Source of the DNA: Rubellicoccus peritrichatus
GTDB taxonomy: Bacteria; Verrucomicrobiota; Verrucomicrobiia; Opitutales; Cerasicoccaceae
Reading direction: 5' to 3'
Length of the DNA stretch: 64,000 nucleotides
NCBI RefSeq assembly: GCF_033100135.1
Contig: NZ_CP136920.1
Coordinates: 682,001 to 746,000, forward strand
Part shown: positions 1-9,300 of the stretch, piece after piece
Position numbering within the stretch: the stretch's first letter is position 1
How the letters are laid out: each line of letters opens with the position of its first letter
Translations under genes and position numbers: made by a program
The notes under the pieces: generated by a model
The model's input: the letters and a program-made list of their open reading frames with translations, nothing else
Told to the model about the DNA's origin: nothing
Databases searched by the model: none

Positions 1-1470
1 CATCCATAACGTGCTAAAAGCCGTTGAGACATCATCATCAGTCAGCGTATTATCTTGGATAACCTCGCCGTTTAATTCAATCCAGCTGACAGTTCCCTGC
101 GCATGATCATTTCCATAGACCGGATCAACCAGTGCTTCATCGTATAAATCACGGTTTGTTTGCAACGAATAATCAATGGAGACCGAAGCAGCTTGATCGC
201 TGTAATTGTTAACGACCATCATCCCTCCAAAAGGAACCCCCGGCTCACCCCAGCCCGGACTGGACATACTCAGTTCAAGAGGCTGCTCTGGTGCTGTGAT
301 CTGTGTTGCAATCACTAAACCATCGGCCCCAAGTGAAGTCGGGCCTGCGCCAGGAGTAAACCAGACAAAAGAAACCGCCTGTAGAGGAAAATCAATGACA
401 CCGTTCTTATCTGTCTGAGGGTAGGCTTGAACAAAACTGCCTGGGGTCGTTGGGATTTCCAACCAATTCCATCCAAGCCAATCGCCATTCTGTAATGCGT
501 AGAGATTTTCCCCCTCTGCATCACGTAATTGAATACCAACGGTCTTTACATTCGATTGATCATGCAGATAAACCCAAACACCGAAATAATCGACTGCTCC
601 CGGGATATTAGTACTGAGGAGATAATCACCTTTTGCCTGGTGTTTCGCTTCTCCAAAAAATTCAAGCGCAGTCGTTCCTGCTTTTGCATCCACTTCGCCG
701 TAAGGCTCATATGCGGTGAATTCCATGTTCCAGTCATAAATAGTCAGAACACCACCCTCTTCCAGAGGATTGAGCAACACTCGCTGCACATCAGTACCCA
801 AACCAGCGATAATGCTATTGGCCGGAATGACATCGGTTGCGATGGGTGACTCGCCAACAACTTCCATTGCGTTAAGATAAGCATAGCCGCCTTGAAGAAC
901 CGACAGATTCAAAACGATTTCACCCAGAGCATTGGGACGAACTTTAGCCAGAGTAGCAACTGAGGCATTGTTGGCATTCGGACGGCTACCACTACCGATT
1001 CCAGGACCACTGCTAATGAGTGTATCTGAAACGGTGTTAGCGCCCACAGCTTCGTATAAGCCTTCACGAACAGTCGCTATATCTCGTGAACCGAAAATGG
1101 TAAATGTGTAAACGAGGGTAGGATCCAAGTTGGATAGGGTCAACGAGCCTCCACCGTTCCATGAATTAACGTAGTAGCAATCACTGACAGCATTCAATTC
1201 TGCCAAAGCACCAACGCTTGCGAGCGGATCCAGCGTCCCACTGGCATTCGCACTCCAACCACTGGAAAATGTCAGGGTGATACCTGTATTCTCACCGGAA
1301 GTATCAATCAGGTTATGCAGCGGGCTGTAGGTATATACTGGATTCCATGAATTGCCATTAGTGTCAGGCTGAGATGGAGGTGGGTAAAAGAAATCCAACA
1401 GCAACTGTTGGGATTTTAAGCAGGAGGCACTGAATAGCACACAAGCAAGAGCCACAATATGTATCTTCAT
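1..1470 (-). CDS. Secreted protein of unknown function, C-terminus cut by window edge
   Basis: An open frame of 490 codons runs from an ATG at 1470 to the left edge without a stop, so the C-terminus is missing. The N-terminus is a clear export signal (MKIHIVALACVLFSASC). The Cys at residue 17 suggests a lipoprotein, but the lipobox is poor (Ser at -3). Residues about 70-190 look like a beta-sandwich of the carbohydrate-binding type, with a run of NLDPTLVYTFTIFGSRD and later GGYAYLNAMEVVGE, a pattern common in secreted proteins of Verrucomicrobiota. The rest is rich in Gly, Asn and aromatic residues and shows no motif I recognise. A role in binding or degrading polysaccharide is a guess from composition and from the lyase gene nearby. 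Confidence 0.75.
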   Translation of the reverse strand, partial: MKIHIVALACVLFSASCLKSQQLLLDFFYPPPSQPDTNGNSWNPVYTYSPLHNLIDTSGENTGITLTFSSGWSANASGTLDPLASVGALAELNAVSDCYYVNSWNGGGSLTLSNLDPTLVYTFTIFGSRDIATVREGLYEAVGANTVSDTLISSGPGIGSGSRPNANNASVATLAKVRPNALGEIVLNLSVLQGGYAYLNAMEVVGESPIATDVIPANSIIAGLGTDVQRVLLNPLEEGGVLTIYDWNMEFTAYEPYGEVDAKAGTTALEFFGEAKHQAKGDYLLSTNIPGAVDYFGVWVYLHDQSNVKTVGIQLRDAEGENLYALQNGDWLGWNWLEIPTTPGSFVQAYPQTDKNGVIDFPLQAVSFVWFTPGAGPTSLGADGLVIATQITAPEQPLELSMSSPGWGEPGVPFGGMMVVNNYSDQAASVSIDYSLQTNRDLYDEALVDPVYGNDHAQGTVSWIELNGEVIQDNTLTDDDVSTAFSTLWM

Positions 1471-1663
1471 AGATATTTATTATTAGGTGATTGAGATAGG
1501 ATGCCTAAATCGGCAGGGGACTAATTTACAAAACATATATTTTGTAAATTCATCAAGCAAAATCTTTCATTCCCTCTCAAATTAAAACTACAGTATTTCA
1601 GGTAATGCCTGCTGAAAGTTAGTGCTCAACTAAAAGAAAGTAGAAACCACACAAGCCAATGAT

Positions 1664-2092
1664 TTAACAGCCTGCCATATGGTCACGCTTTCGCATCTCA
1701 CTGACTGACAACGTGATCAGTTTCTTCAAAACATCCAAATCAACGTCACTCAATCGCTTAACATAGAGGCAGGAAACACCGTTTTTGTACTTTCCCATTT
1801 TCTCCATAAGGTGGCCGTAGTCATCAAAGCCGGTCATGATGTGAATCGACAAGCTCTTCTTACGTGGTGAAAAACCTGTCAGAAACCACCCTCCCCTGCA
1901 ACCACTTCGCGTTTTGTAATCGTAATGCCCGAATCCAATAATGGCCTTACCCCACATCTTCGGCTCCTCTCCGGTAAGTTCCTGCATAAGCAAAAGCAAA
2001 ACTTCACAATCATGACGCTGCTCCGGATCTTCGACAGATTCCAGAAATTGAGCAACGCTCGCATCGTTCTGCTTGGTTTTAGGCTCGTACAT
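1664..2092 (-). CDS. DUF1801 domain protein
   Basis: The 142-residue protein matches the small DUF1801 fold, recognised by the segment MWGKAIIGFGHYDYKTRSG followed by GGWFLTGFSPRKKSLSIHI and a C-terminal LSDVDLDVLKKLI helix. There is no signal peptide or membrane segment, so it should be cytoplasmic. The biochemical role of the family is not established. It stands alone between the left-edge secreted protein and the rpmH block, on the opposite strand to the latter. The ATG at 2092 gives the usual family length. Confidence 0.8.
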   Translation of the reverse strand: MYEPKTKQNDASVAQFLESVEDPEQRHDCEVLLLLMQELTGEEPKMWGKAIIGFGHYDYKTRSGCRGGWFLTGFSPRKKSLSIHIMTGFDDYGHLMEKMGKYKNGVSCLYVKRLSDVDLDVLKKLITLSVSEMRKRDHMAGC

Positions 2093-2235
2093 GGCAAATC
2101 GTGAAGTGCATTAAATGAATTGGCTAATTCATTATGGCCTCTCAATCAAGCGATACTGCTTGACAAATTTCTCCAGACTGCTTTGTTCGAGCGCTTTTCC
2201 ATAGACAAAACCTTTAACCTTAGACCAATTTCAAC

Positions 2236-2373
2236 ATGGGACCGACCTATCGTCCACACCGCGTCAAGCGGGTTCGCAAATGCGGCTATCGCGCACGTAT
2301 CAAGACCAAAGGAGGCCGCTCCGTCATCGCCGCTCGCCGCCGCAAAGGCCGCAAGCGCTTGACCCAGGTCTAA
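2236..2373 (+). CDS. rpmH: 50S ribosomal protein L34
   Basis: This 45-residue, very basic protein carries the L34 signature: [18 protein letters not shown], then [17 protein letters not shown]. It is a component of the large ribosomal subunit. The length is typical of L34. It is the first gene of the conserved rpmH-rnpA-yidD-yidC order, and its stop lies 2 nt before the proposed GTG start of rnpA, so translation is probably coupled. The ATG at 2236 is the only sensible start. Confidence 0.97.
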   Translation: MGPTYRPHRVKRVRKCGYRARIKTKGGRSVIAARRRKGRKRLTQV

Positions 2374-2375
2374 AC

Positions 2376-2741
2376 GTGACCAAGGGCGGCGAACGTTTCC
2401 GTCCCGGGCAACGGCTGCGTAAAAGCGCAGAATTTAATCGCCCGCGCAATCTCGGCTTTACAGCTGACTGCGCGGGTTTTGTTTGCCGAATTCTCCCGCC
2501 GATGGACCCAGAGGCCCCGCCAGTGAAGCGCCTAGGTTTGATTGCATCCCGCCGTGTTGGCAATGCAGTGATAAGAAACCGAGCCAAGCGGCTTTTGCGC
2601 GAGATTTTCAGAAAAAACCAAGCCGCCCTACCCGAAGCCTGTGATGTTATCATTGTCGTTCGGAGCTCATACGCTCGATATGATTACCACAATCTGGAAG
2701 CTCGCTTCCTCAAAGCATGTAAGCGATTTGCCGAGCAATGA
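2376..2741 (+). CDS. rnpA: Ribonuclease P protein component
   Basis: RnpA is the protein subunit of RNase P, which matures the 5' ends of tRNAs together with the catalytic RNA. The RNR motif is intact ([21 protein letters not shown], shown across residues of the central helix), as is the N-terminal [14 protein letters not shown] longer frame opens at an ATG at 2280 inside rpmH, but translation from the GTG at 2376 gives 121 residues, the normal family length. It avoids a long overlap with rpmH and begins 2 nt after the rpmH stop. The 3' end overlaps yidD by 4 nt (ATGA). Confidence 0.93.
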   Translation: MTKGGERFRPGQRLRKSAEFNRPRNLGFTADCAGFVCRILPPMDPEAPPVKRLGLIASRRVGNAVIRNRAKRLLREIFRKNQAALPEACDVIIVVRSSYARYDYHNLEARFLKACKRFAEQ

Positions 2742-3076
2742 AAGCCAAGGAACTTCCAACAAAGTTGGCCATTGCACTGGTTCGACTTTATCAAGTGACG
2801 ATTTCGCCACTTAAACGGCTTTTTTTCGGCCCAAATGCCGGCTGCCGTTTTTATCCGACCTGTTCGGAGTATGCACGACAGGCCCTTGTTACACATGGAC
2901 TACTCAAAGGTGGCTGGATGGCACTAAAACGCATCCTGAGTTGCCATCCCTTCCATCCGGGCGGTTTGGATCCTGTGCCTCCGAAAAGCGCATCCAAATG
3001 CTGCAACGGCGATGATAAGCACACTACTCAGTCGGAAAAAGTGCTTTTCCCTTGCGGCTCGCCGAAACGCGGTTAA
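2738..3076 (+). CDS. yidD: Membrane protein insertion efficiency factor YidD
   Basis: YidD is a small membrane-associated protein that assists YidC-dependent insertion. The family hallmarks are present: [12 protein letters not shown], then [15 protein letters not shown] and the [13 protein letters not shown] segment, with three conserved cysteines. The N-terminus forms the usual amphipathic helix. Residues after about 85 form a polar, non-conserved tail ([10 protein letters not shown] and onward) that makes the protein longer than many homologues. It overlaps rnpA by 4 nt and lies 18 nt before yidC. Confidence 0.93.
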   Translation: MKAKELPTKLAIALVRLYQVTISPLKRLFFGPNAGCRFYPTCSEYARQALVTHGLLKGGWMALKRILSCHPFHPGGLDPVPPKSASKCCNGDDKHTTQSEKVLFPCGSPKRG

Positions 3077-3094
3077 TCCCTTCCGGTTTCTCTA

Positions 3095-5095
3095 ATGGAC
3101 AAGAAGAATACAATTATTGGTATCATTTTACTGGGCGCTGCCTTTGCCATGCTTATCTGGCAGGGCAAAACCGCGCAGGATGCCGCTCAGGAATACGAGC
3201 AAACACGCCAAGCTCAAGAGACTTTAGCTGATGAAACCGGACCACAAGGCCCTTCGCAAGGCCTGACCACAGGCAGCAATGGCACTGCTCCAGCGATTCC
3301 ATCCGCAAACGGTGAAGAATCTGATGGAATTTTTAGTCGAGCAGGCCAGGCAGCCGCAGAGATTGCTCCGACTAAACAGGACGCCCCCGAAGAGCTTTAT
3401 GTTCTGGAAAATGATTTCGTCCGGGTGACCTTCAGCTCGCATGGTGGTTCAATCAAGAGCGTTGAGTTTGTCCACCGCATGGCTAATGGTAAACTGGATT
3501 ACCCTGCGACTCTAGACTCAGACACTCCATACATGTTCAATGAGGGGGCCAGCCTCCCTGCCCTTGCAATCAGTCTGGACGCAGATCGGGACGGCGTGCC
3601 AGAGGAATATGCGCCTGCTTACCACTTGGAAAAGCAGACTGATTCTACAATCCTTTTTTCGCTTACGACCAAGGAAGGAGGCCGGATCTACCGGGGCTAC
3701 GCGATCGACAAGCTGAACGCAGATGGAGAATACACCTTTCCCGACCCCTATGTAATTCTTCACGAAACAAAATTCCTGAATCAAACGGATGCTCCTCTGG
3801 ATCTTAAACGCCTATGGGTCAACGTCGGCACTGCTCCAGCGACCAAGGGAGATACTCGAAACGAATTCCTGAATTTTGGCTATTACAATGGAGCTGATTC
3901 AGAATTCATCAAGATGACCAAGTTTACCGGCAGCAGCGGCTTCCTTGGCATTGGTGCAAGCCTGCCTCATGAGTCCGTATTGGAACCAGTGAAACCACTT
4001 GTCTGGGCTTCGGTCAAAAATCAATTTTTCGCGGCAGTCCTAACACCAGATATTCCTGGCAACGGTATCTTTTCAAAGCCTGAGGATCTGAGTGCCACGA
4101 TTAAAGATCCTGACCTGCAACAAGGACTAACTGGTAGCGTTGAATTCAACCTTGGCCAACTGGCCGTTGGAGGCGAACAGCTCCTAGGTATGCAATACTA
4201 CGTTGGTCCAAAGGAATACCTTCGCCTCGCCGAGCTAGGTAAAAATCAGGACGAAGTCATGCAGTTCGGTTTCCTGAGTGGAATCAGTAAATTACTTCTC
4301 TTACTACTCATTTGGATTCACGACCTTGTCGTCAATATCTCACCCACCTGGGCCTGGGGCTGGGCTATCATTGTTGTCACTATAATCATCAAAGGCTGCC
4401 TCTGGCCATTGACGCGCGTTCAGGTTCGTTCCGCCAAACGCATGGCCAAGATCCAGAAGCCACTTGCTGAGTTACGTGAAAAGTACAAAGACGACCAGCA
4501 AATGATGATGCAAAAGCAAATGGCACTCTTTAAGGAGAACCGCATCAACCCTGCCGCCGGCTGCCTTCCGCTTCTTGTTCAGATGCCGATCTTCATTGGG
4601 CTGTTTTACATGCTCAGAACAGCATCCGAACTTCGTTTTGCCCCCTTCCTCTGGATTAACGACCTTGCTCTCCCCGATACAATTGCCCATGTAGCTGGCT
4701 TTCCAATCAACATCCTGCCGCTACTTATGACTGCGGCAATGGTTGTTCAGATGCGCATGACGCCGACGCCAACCACGGACAATTTCCAGCGCAAGGTCTT
4801 CCAGTTCATGCCTGTAATCTTCCTGGCCTTTTGTTACACCTTCCCTTCGGGTCTCGTGCTTTACTGGACTTGCCAAAATCTGATTTCCGTCCTCCAACAG
4901 TTTATTACAAACCGCAGTAAAGACGAAGAACCAGTAAAACTGAAACCTGGTGAGAAGCCCAAGGAGTCCTTCATGGAGCGCATGCAACGCAAAGCCCAGG
5001 AAGCCCAGAAAGCCCAGGCAGAGCAGCAACAAAAGCTGAAAGGCCGAGGGCCCAAAAACACAGCACCCACTAAAAAGCGCTCCAAAAAGAAGTAG
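3095..5095 (+). CDS. yidC: Membrane protein insertase YidC
   Basis: YidC inserts and folds inner-membrane proteins, alone or with SecYEG. The 666-residue protein has the Gram-negative architecture: an N-terminal membrane anchor (residues about 7-23), a large periplasmic beta-sandwich domain (about 95-385), then the conserved five-helix core starting near residue 390. The core includes WAIIVVTIIIKGCLWPLTRVQ and the RINPAAGCLPLLVQMPIFIGL loop. The tail after residue 615 is highly charged and Gln/Lys-rich, ending KKRSKKK, as in YidC proteins that contact ribosomes. The gene order with rpmH, rnpA and yidD supports the call. The periplasmic domain indicates a diderm host. Confidence 0.97.
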   Translation: MDKKNTIIGIILLGAAFAMLIWQGKTAQDAAQEYEQTRQAQETLADETGPQGPSQGLTTGSNGTAPAIPSANGEESDGIFSRAGQAAAEIAPTKQDAPEELYVLENDFVRVTFSSHGGSIKSVEFVHRMANGKLDYPATLDSDTPYMFNEGASLPALAISLDADRDGVPEEYAPAYHLEKQTDSTILFSLTTKEGGRIYRGYAIDKLNADGEYTFPDPYVILHETKFLNQTDAPLDLKRLWVNVGTAPATKGDTRNEFLNFGYYNGADSEFIKMTKFTGSSGFLGIGASLPHESVLEPVKPLVWASVKNQFFAAVLTPDIPGNGIFSKPEDLSATIKDPDLQQGLTGSVEFNLGQLAVGGEQLLGMQYYVGPKEYLRLAELGKNQDEVMQFGFLSGISKLLLLLLIWIHDLVVNISPTWAWGWAIIVVTIIIKGCLWPLTRVQVRSAKRMAKIQKPLAELREKYKDDQQMMMQKQMALFKENRINPAAGCLPLLVQMPIFIGLFYMLRTASELRFAPFLWINDLALPDTIAHVAGFPINILPLLMTAAMVVQMRMTPTPTTDNFQRKVFQFMPVIFLAFCYTFPSGLVLYWTCQNLISVLQQFITNRSKDEEPVKLKPGEKPKESFMERMQRKAQEAQKAQAEQQQKLKGRGPKNTAPTKKRSKKK

Positions 5096-5283
5096 CTCCT
5101 TCTGATTCCATTCTATATCTATCAGAAGTACAAACGCAGATTGCTAATCTGTGTCCACCATCGTAAAGTGGACCGATATTGTTGTGACATTATTCTCTAT
5201 GTCGGCATTAATGATGCTATCAAAGGCTTGAATCCATCCAAAGAATGCATCGGAATGACCACTGCGTATTGATTTACCCAATT

Positions 5284-5868
5284 ATGATGAAGCTACGTTT
5301 TGCTCTTATTACTGCAGCAATGACTGCATTATTTTTGACTGGTTGTTTTACATCTGAGGAAACAGCCACCGTCCCTCAACCTACCCTTTCAACAGAAGTA
5401 GCGACAGAAACATCAACGGAAGAGCTCCCGGAAAAAATTGAGCGCATGTCGACGATCACAGTATTGCCGGCAAAAGAAGCTCAAACTCCAGCACAAGGTG
5501 AATCCGTTATTCAAGTCAGAGCGGCCGAGACCGAACCAACAGTCGAGACAATAGAAGAAGTGTCAGTTATTGCCGTAGCCCCACCTAAACCGGAGCCAGT
5601 TGAAAAGCCAACACTGGCAAAAGTAACTGTTGCGCCTCCTAAGCAGGAAAAAGCCCCTAAAGCCATGGCTGCTGCCTCCAACTCGGTCGCAAAGCCAAGC
5701 AAACCTGCTATTCCAACTAAACCAAAAGAGGAATCAGTCAGCATTTCCATTGGCTCAAAGGTCAATATGAGCAGCTACTACGAGAAGCAACTCGCCCGCG
5801 ACGATCTATCTCCTGAACTAAAGGCCTACTACTCCAGAAAACTAGCCGAAGCCAAGGCCGACGAGTAA
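5284..5868 (+). CDS. Predicted lipoprotein with Pro/Lys-rich linker
   Basis: Starting at the ATG at 5284 (MMKLRF) gives a textbook lipoprotein signal ending in LTGC. The frame opens upstream at 5245, but the extra residues (MHRNDHCVLIYPI) would spoil the signal, so I reject that start. After the lipidated Cys the protein is a low-complexity linker rich in Thr, Glu, Pro, Lys and Ala (repeated PPKPEP and PPKQEKAPK blocks, about residues 90-145). A short ordered C-terminus (SSYYEKQLARDDLSPELKAYYSRKLAEAK) follows. I recognise no family. A periplasm-spanning tether is plausible from composition only. Confidence 0.8.
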   Translation: MMKLRFALITAAMTALFLTGCFTSEETATVPQPTLSTEVATETSTEELPEKIERMSTITVLPAKEAQTPAQGESVIQVRAAETEPTVETIEEVSVIAVAPPKPEPVEKPTLAKVTVAPPKQEKAPKAMAAASNSVAKPSKPAIPTKPKEESVSISIGSKVNMSSYYEKQLARDDLSPELKAYYSRKLAEAKADE

Positions 5869-6320
5869 GACTTGTTTGTAACCAACATGCTTGACCGCCT
5901 GAAGAGCAGATTTGCACTTCTAGGAATGTATGAGCATGAAGACTCCAGAGATCATCCAAGAGGCTCCTTAGGCTAAGTAGCATTATCTCCTGCCGTTCTT
6001 TCATCTGTTTTAAGATAAAAGAATCCAATTGAAATTTAGCGTAGAAGGCCACTGAAAGCGAAATTCTCGCTTATTTATGTCTATTTACATGTGAAAGCAC
6101 TGAAAATACGCTTTTCCTTGAAATTTAAAGAACTATTGCCATGTTATTTTAACACTATTAATTGGGCTCAAATGAACCCTCTATCCTATTCCAATATAGC
6201 GACCTTTCTGAATTTCCGATGAGCTCATTTACCTCGACTATATTTAGTCAACTTTAACTCGTTCAATTGAAGAATATCAAGAAAACCATGTTATATCGCG
6301 AGGCACTTGGAGAATTCTTG
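5869..6320. other. Intergenic region upstream of the PL8 lyase
   Basis: No convincing gene lies in these 452 bases. The stretch is AT-rich toward the right. A possible housekeeping-type promoter is TTGAAA at 6118-6123 with TGTTAT at 6142-6147 (18-bp spacing), pointing to the lyase gene. A small hairpin (AAGCGA, 5-nt loop, TCGCTT) lies near 6057-6075. Both are weak. The lyase frame continues back to a TTG at 6267, but GGAG at 6309-6312, 8 nt before the ATG at 6321, fits a ribosome binding site for the later start. Confidence 0.4.
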
Positions 6321-9300
6321 ATGTTAAAAATTCGAGATACGCTCGTCGCGATTCTAGTATCAACGAGTTTTGCTTACGGGGCACTAGTCGACAGCTTTAC
6401 TGACACATTCACCGTGGGCGGTGCAAACGAAACAGGATTCTATACGCCGCTCAATGGCAACCCATCAAACATACAGACGTTTACTGTAACAAATGATGTT
6501 CCCGATGGTAGTTTTTTTGATGCCGCAAACGATGGGTTTGGCCATTTACATCGGACTGCAAATGCGAAAGCAACCATCGGCATGATTCGAGACCTCGGCG
6601 TGATTGAAGCGGAGGATGTTGGCAAAACGCTAATTGTGGATGCTGGCGCTCGCCATCGCAGTGGCCTGGTAAGCACTTGGGCGCTGAGCCTTGACGGTTT
6701 CAGCCTAGAAGGCGATGCGCAGATGAGCCTTTCCTCTTTTAGCAGCGGCAATATCAGCGGCAATAATGATGTGTTACTTTCTACTGTCGCTCTCGGTAAT
6801 ATATCTGATAATAATAATCGCAGCGAAAGTGGGCCACTAACCTATACTGTATTACCTGGAGATGTTGGTAAATCGGCAGGAATAAAATTCACGGTCTACG
6901 ACAGTACCAATGACGGAACAGGTGAAGGGATTCGAGACCTCAGCGTTGACTTCATCAGCCTCCAAACAGTAGCTGCCAAATATGGAAACTATAAAAATTC
7001 CCGCATCGGAAATATCAACAATCAGACTCCAGATGCTTTACTCTTTTTTCCCTGGAGAGAATGGCTTTACGATTTTGATACAACAGAGCCTCTTGATGGA
7101 GTGACTCCAAATAATTCTAACATCGTGGGGAGCACAGACTATTACATGACTTCACCACAGTCATTGAAATGGACTTCCTCCGTTGGCTCTTTTCTTTCAT
7201 TCGATGCTGGAGTGTCGCTGAGCTATGAATGGCGTGTTATTTACTACCTAACCTTGGGGTTATTCCAGGAAGACAGCCCAACTGGAAGTAACAAGCGAGC
7301 TTTTCAAATCGATTTGATCTCCGCTGACGGTGTCGTTCGTCAAACGCGCCAAATGTACCTTCATAAAAGCGGATGGAATATCCTGTGCTCTGAACTCGAT
7401 GATCTACGTAATTACCCAGTCGATAAAGTCAGGATAACTCAAACAGCCGGCCAGCCTGGAGATGTGTTCCTGGATAACTTTATGATTTACGCATCTCAAA
7501 GGACCATCGTTGGAGTGGCAACAAGCGGGATCGAACGTGAAACCCAGTGGTTGGAAAATGCGGCTGATTACCCAGTGACTCCGCTAACCGAAGAAGAGAA
7601 AAATGCTTTTTCTACAATAGCTGAACGAGTCATTACATACCCGAAGAAAGTCTCCAACATATCCTCATCCAAAATGAACGAATTTCGCGCATTACATAGC
7701 TACTATAAGATTCAAACAAATGGTGATTACGCAAACGGTGTAAATCCTCTATACTATTATCGAGGTCTGGATAAATTGGATGCAGAATCAAACCCAACAC
7801 TTCAGTATAGAAAGAACAACGAGCTGTGTGACCGACTCGAAGACTTGGGTAAAGCATGGTATCAAACCAATGACATCGGCCAGAAAGCCGAATTGGGTGA
7901 TATGATTACAGACATCATCCGCTTGTCCATTACCTATGGTGGAATACCGAACCCCTGGTATAATGGTCGTGGCTTTGTAGAAGGAGTCTACTACACAAGA
8001 GAGTTATTGGAAAGCGAAGGCCTGCTCGACCGGGTTGCAGGACAAATTTTTCTGCAGTATAAAGTAGACCGCATTCTATACAATAATCACAGCTGGGATA
8101 ATCCACTTGCGCAAACAGAGGGGAAGCCTGAATTTTTCTGGCAAGCTACCGCAGACGATCTGAATACAGCAGCTAAAAGCACGATGCTAAGCATCTTGAT
8201 CGCACCCGATTCACCCGAGAAAGCAAGAAATCTCAGACGAACCAAAAGCTGGCTTGAAAATGTGGCATTGGCATTTTCACCACACACATCCGGAACCCTA
8301 AAACCGGACGGTTCCTGGTATCATCATTGGGGCAATCGATTTGATAACTATGGATGGGTTGCTGGTTGGCGAGGTGCTACTGAATGGGCGTGGTGGATTA
8401 GTCACACGCCCTTTGAACTTAACTCAGAGACGAAAGAACGAATGCATTACATGGCCGACATTCACTTTAATGTGATGAATAGTGATGGTTACGTTGGCCC
8501 GCAGGATGCAATGAGCCGCGTACCGTCATCCGGGTTCATGAATCTGGCTCGGGCTGGATCAGCTGATGGAGCAGAAGCGATCGACCCGGTCATGGGCAGC
8601 TACTGGCTAGCCTATCCAAACGACAGCACCTACACAAGAAATGGAGATCTTGTCGCGGATATGCAGTCTCGAAATATCCAACCTGCAACGAAATCATCGG
8701 GAAATGCGACACTCAGTTATGACATTTCAAATGTTCATCGCAGAGGCGATTGGCAGGTTTATACCCGTGGCTTATCAAAATCACTTTATCATACACAATA
8801 TGAGCGTGATGGTTTCCTATTCTACAACATAGGCGGAGTTTCTTTGGTCAAAGAAGGCGAAGCCACTGGCATGCAAAATGAGTATGGCGCATCGCTAATG
8901 CTAAGACATACCTCCGACGAATCCAATATTACATCTGGTTATAATTTCAGCCGAGCACCGCTCGTTACGTCTATTGCTACCGATTATAGCAACTTACGCC
9001 AAATCTACTATCAGAGAGGTTCATCGGAATTCGTTGGAGGACTCTCTACATCTAATGGGAATGGGATATTTGTTCAGGAATTTGATGGTAGTAACATTAA
9101 TTCGTATTCTGGTCGAGTTGCTGAGAATCTTCAGTTCAAGAAATCGTACTTCTATTTTGGAGATGACATCGTAATGCTTGCCAGCGATATTTCAGACGGT
9201 GCTGACAACATCAATACCGAAACCGGTCTGCTACAAGAGCCTGCGAATGACGGCCGCAACGCGCTCACGCTTGCCAACGGCTTCACCACGGGGTCCGCTA

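Noticed and set aside
2093-2235. Replication origin next to rpmH
   Set aside because: rpmH-rnpA-yidC often lies near oriC, but there is no dnaA gene and I saw no cluster of TTATCCACA-type boxes in this stretch.
2324-2653. 109-codon antisense ORF across rpmH/rnpA
   Set aside because: It lies opposite two well-conserved genes and encodes an Arg/Pro/Gly-rich product typical of a shadow frame.
5099-5128. CTTCTGAT...ATCAGAAG hairpin after yidC as an intrinsic terminator
   Set aside because: The 8-bp stem is A/T-containing with a 14-nt loop and no T-run follows, so it does not meet the usual intrinsic terminator pattern.
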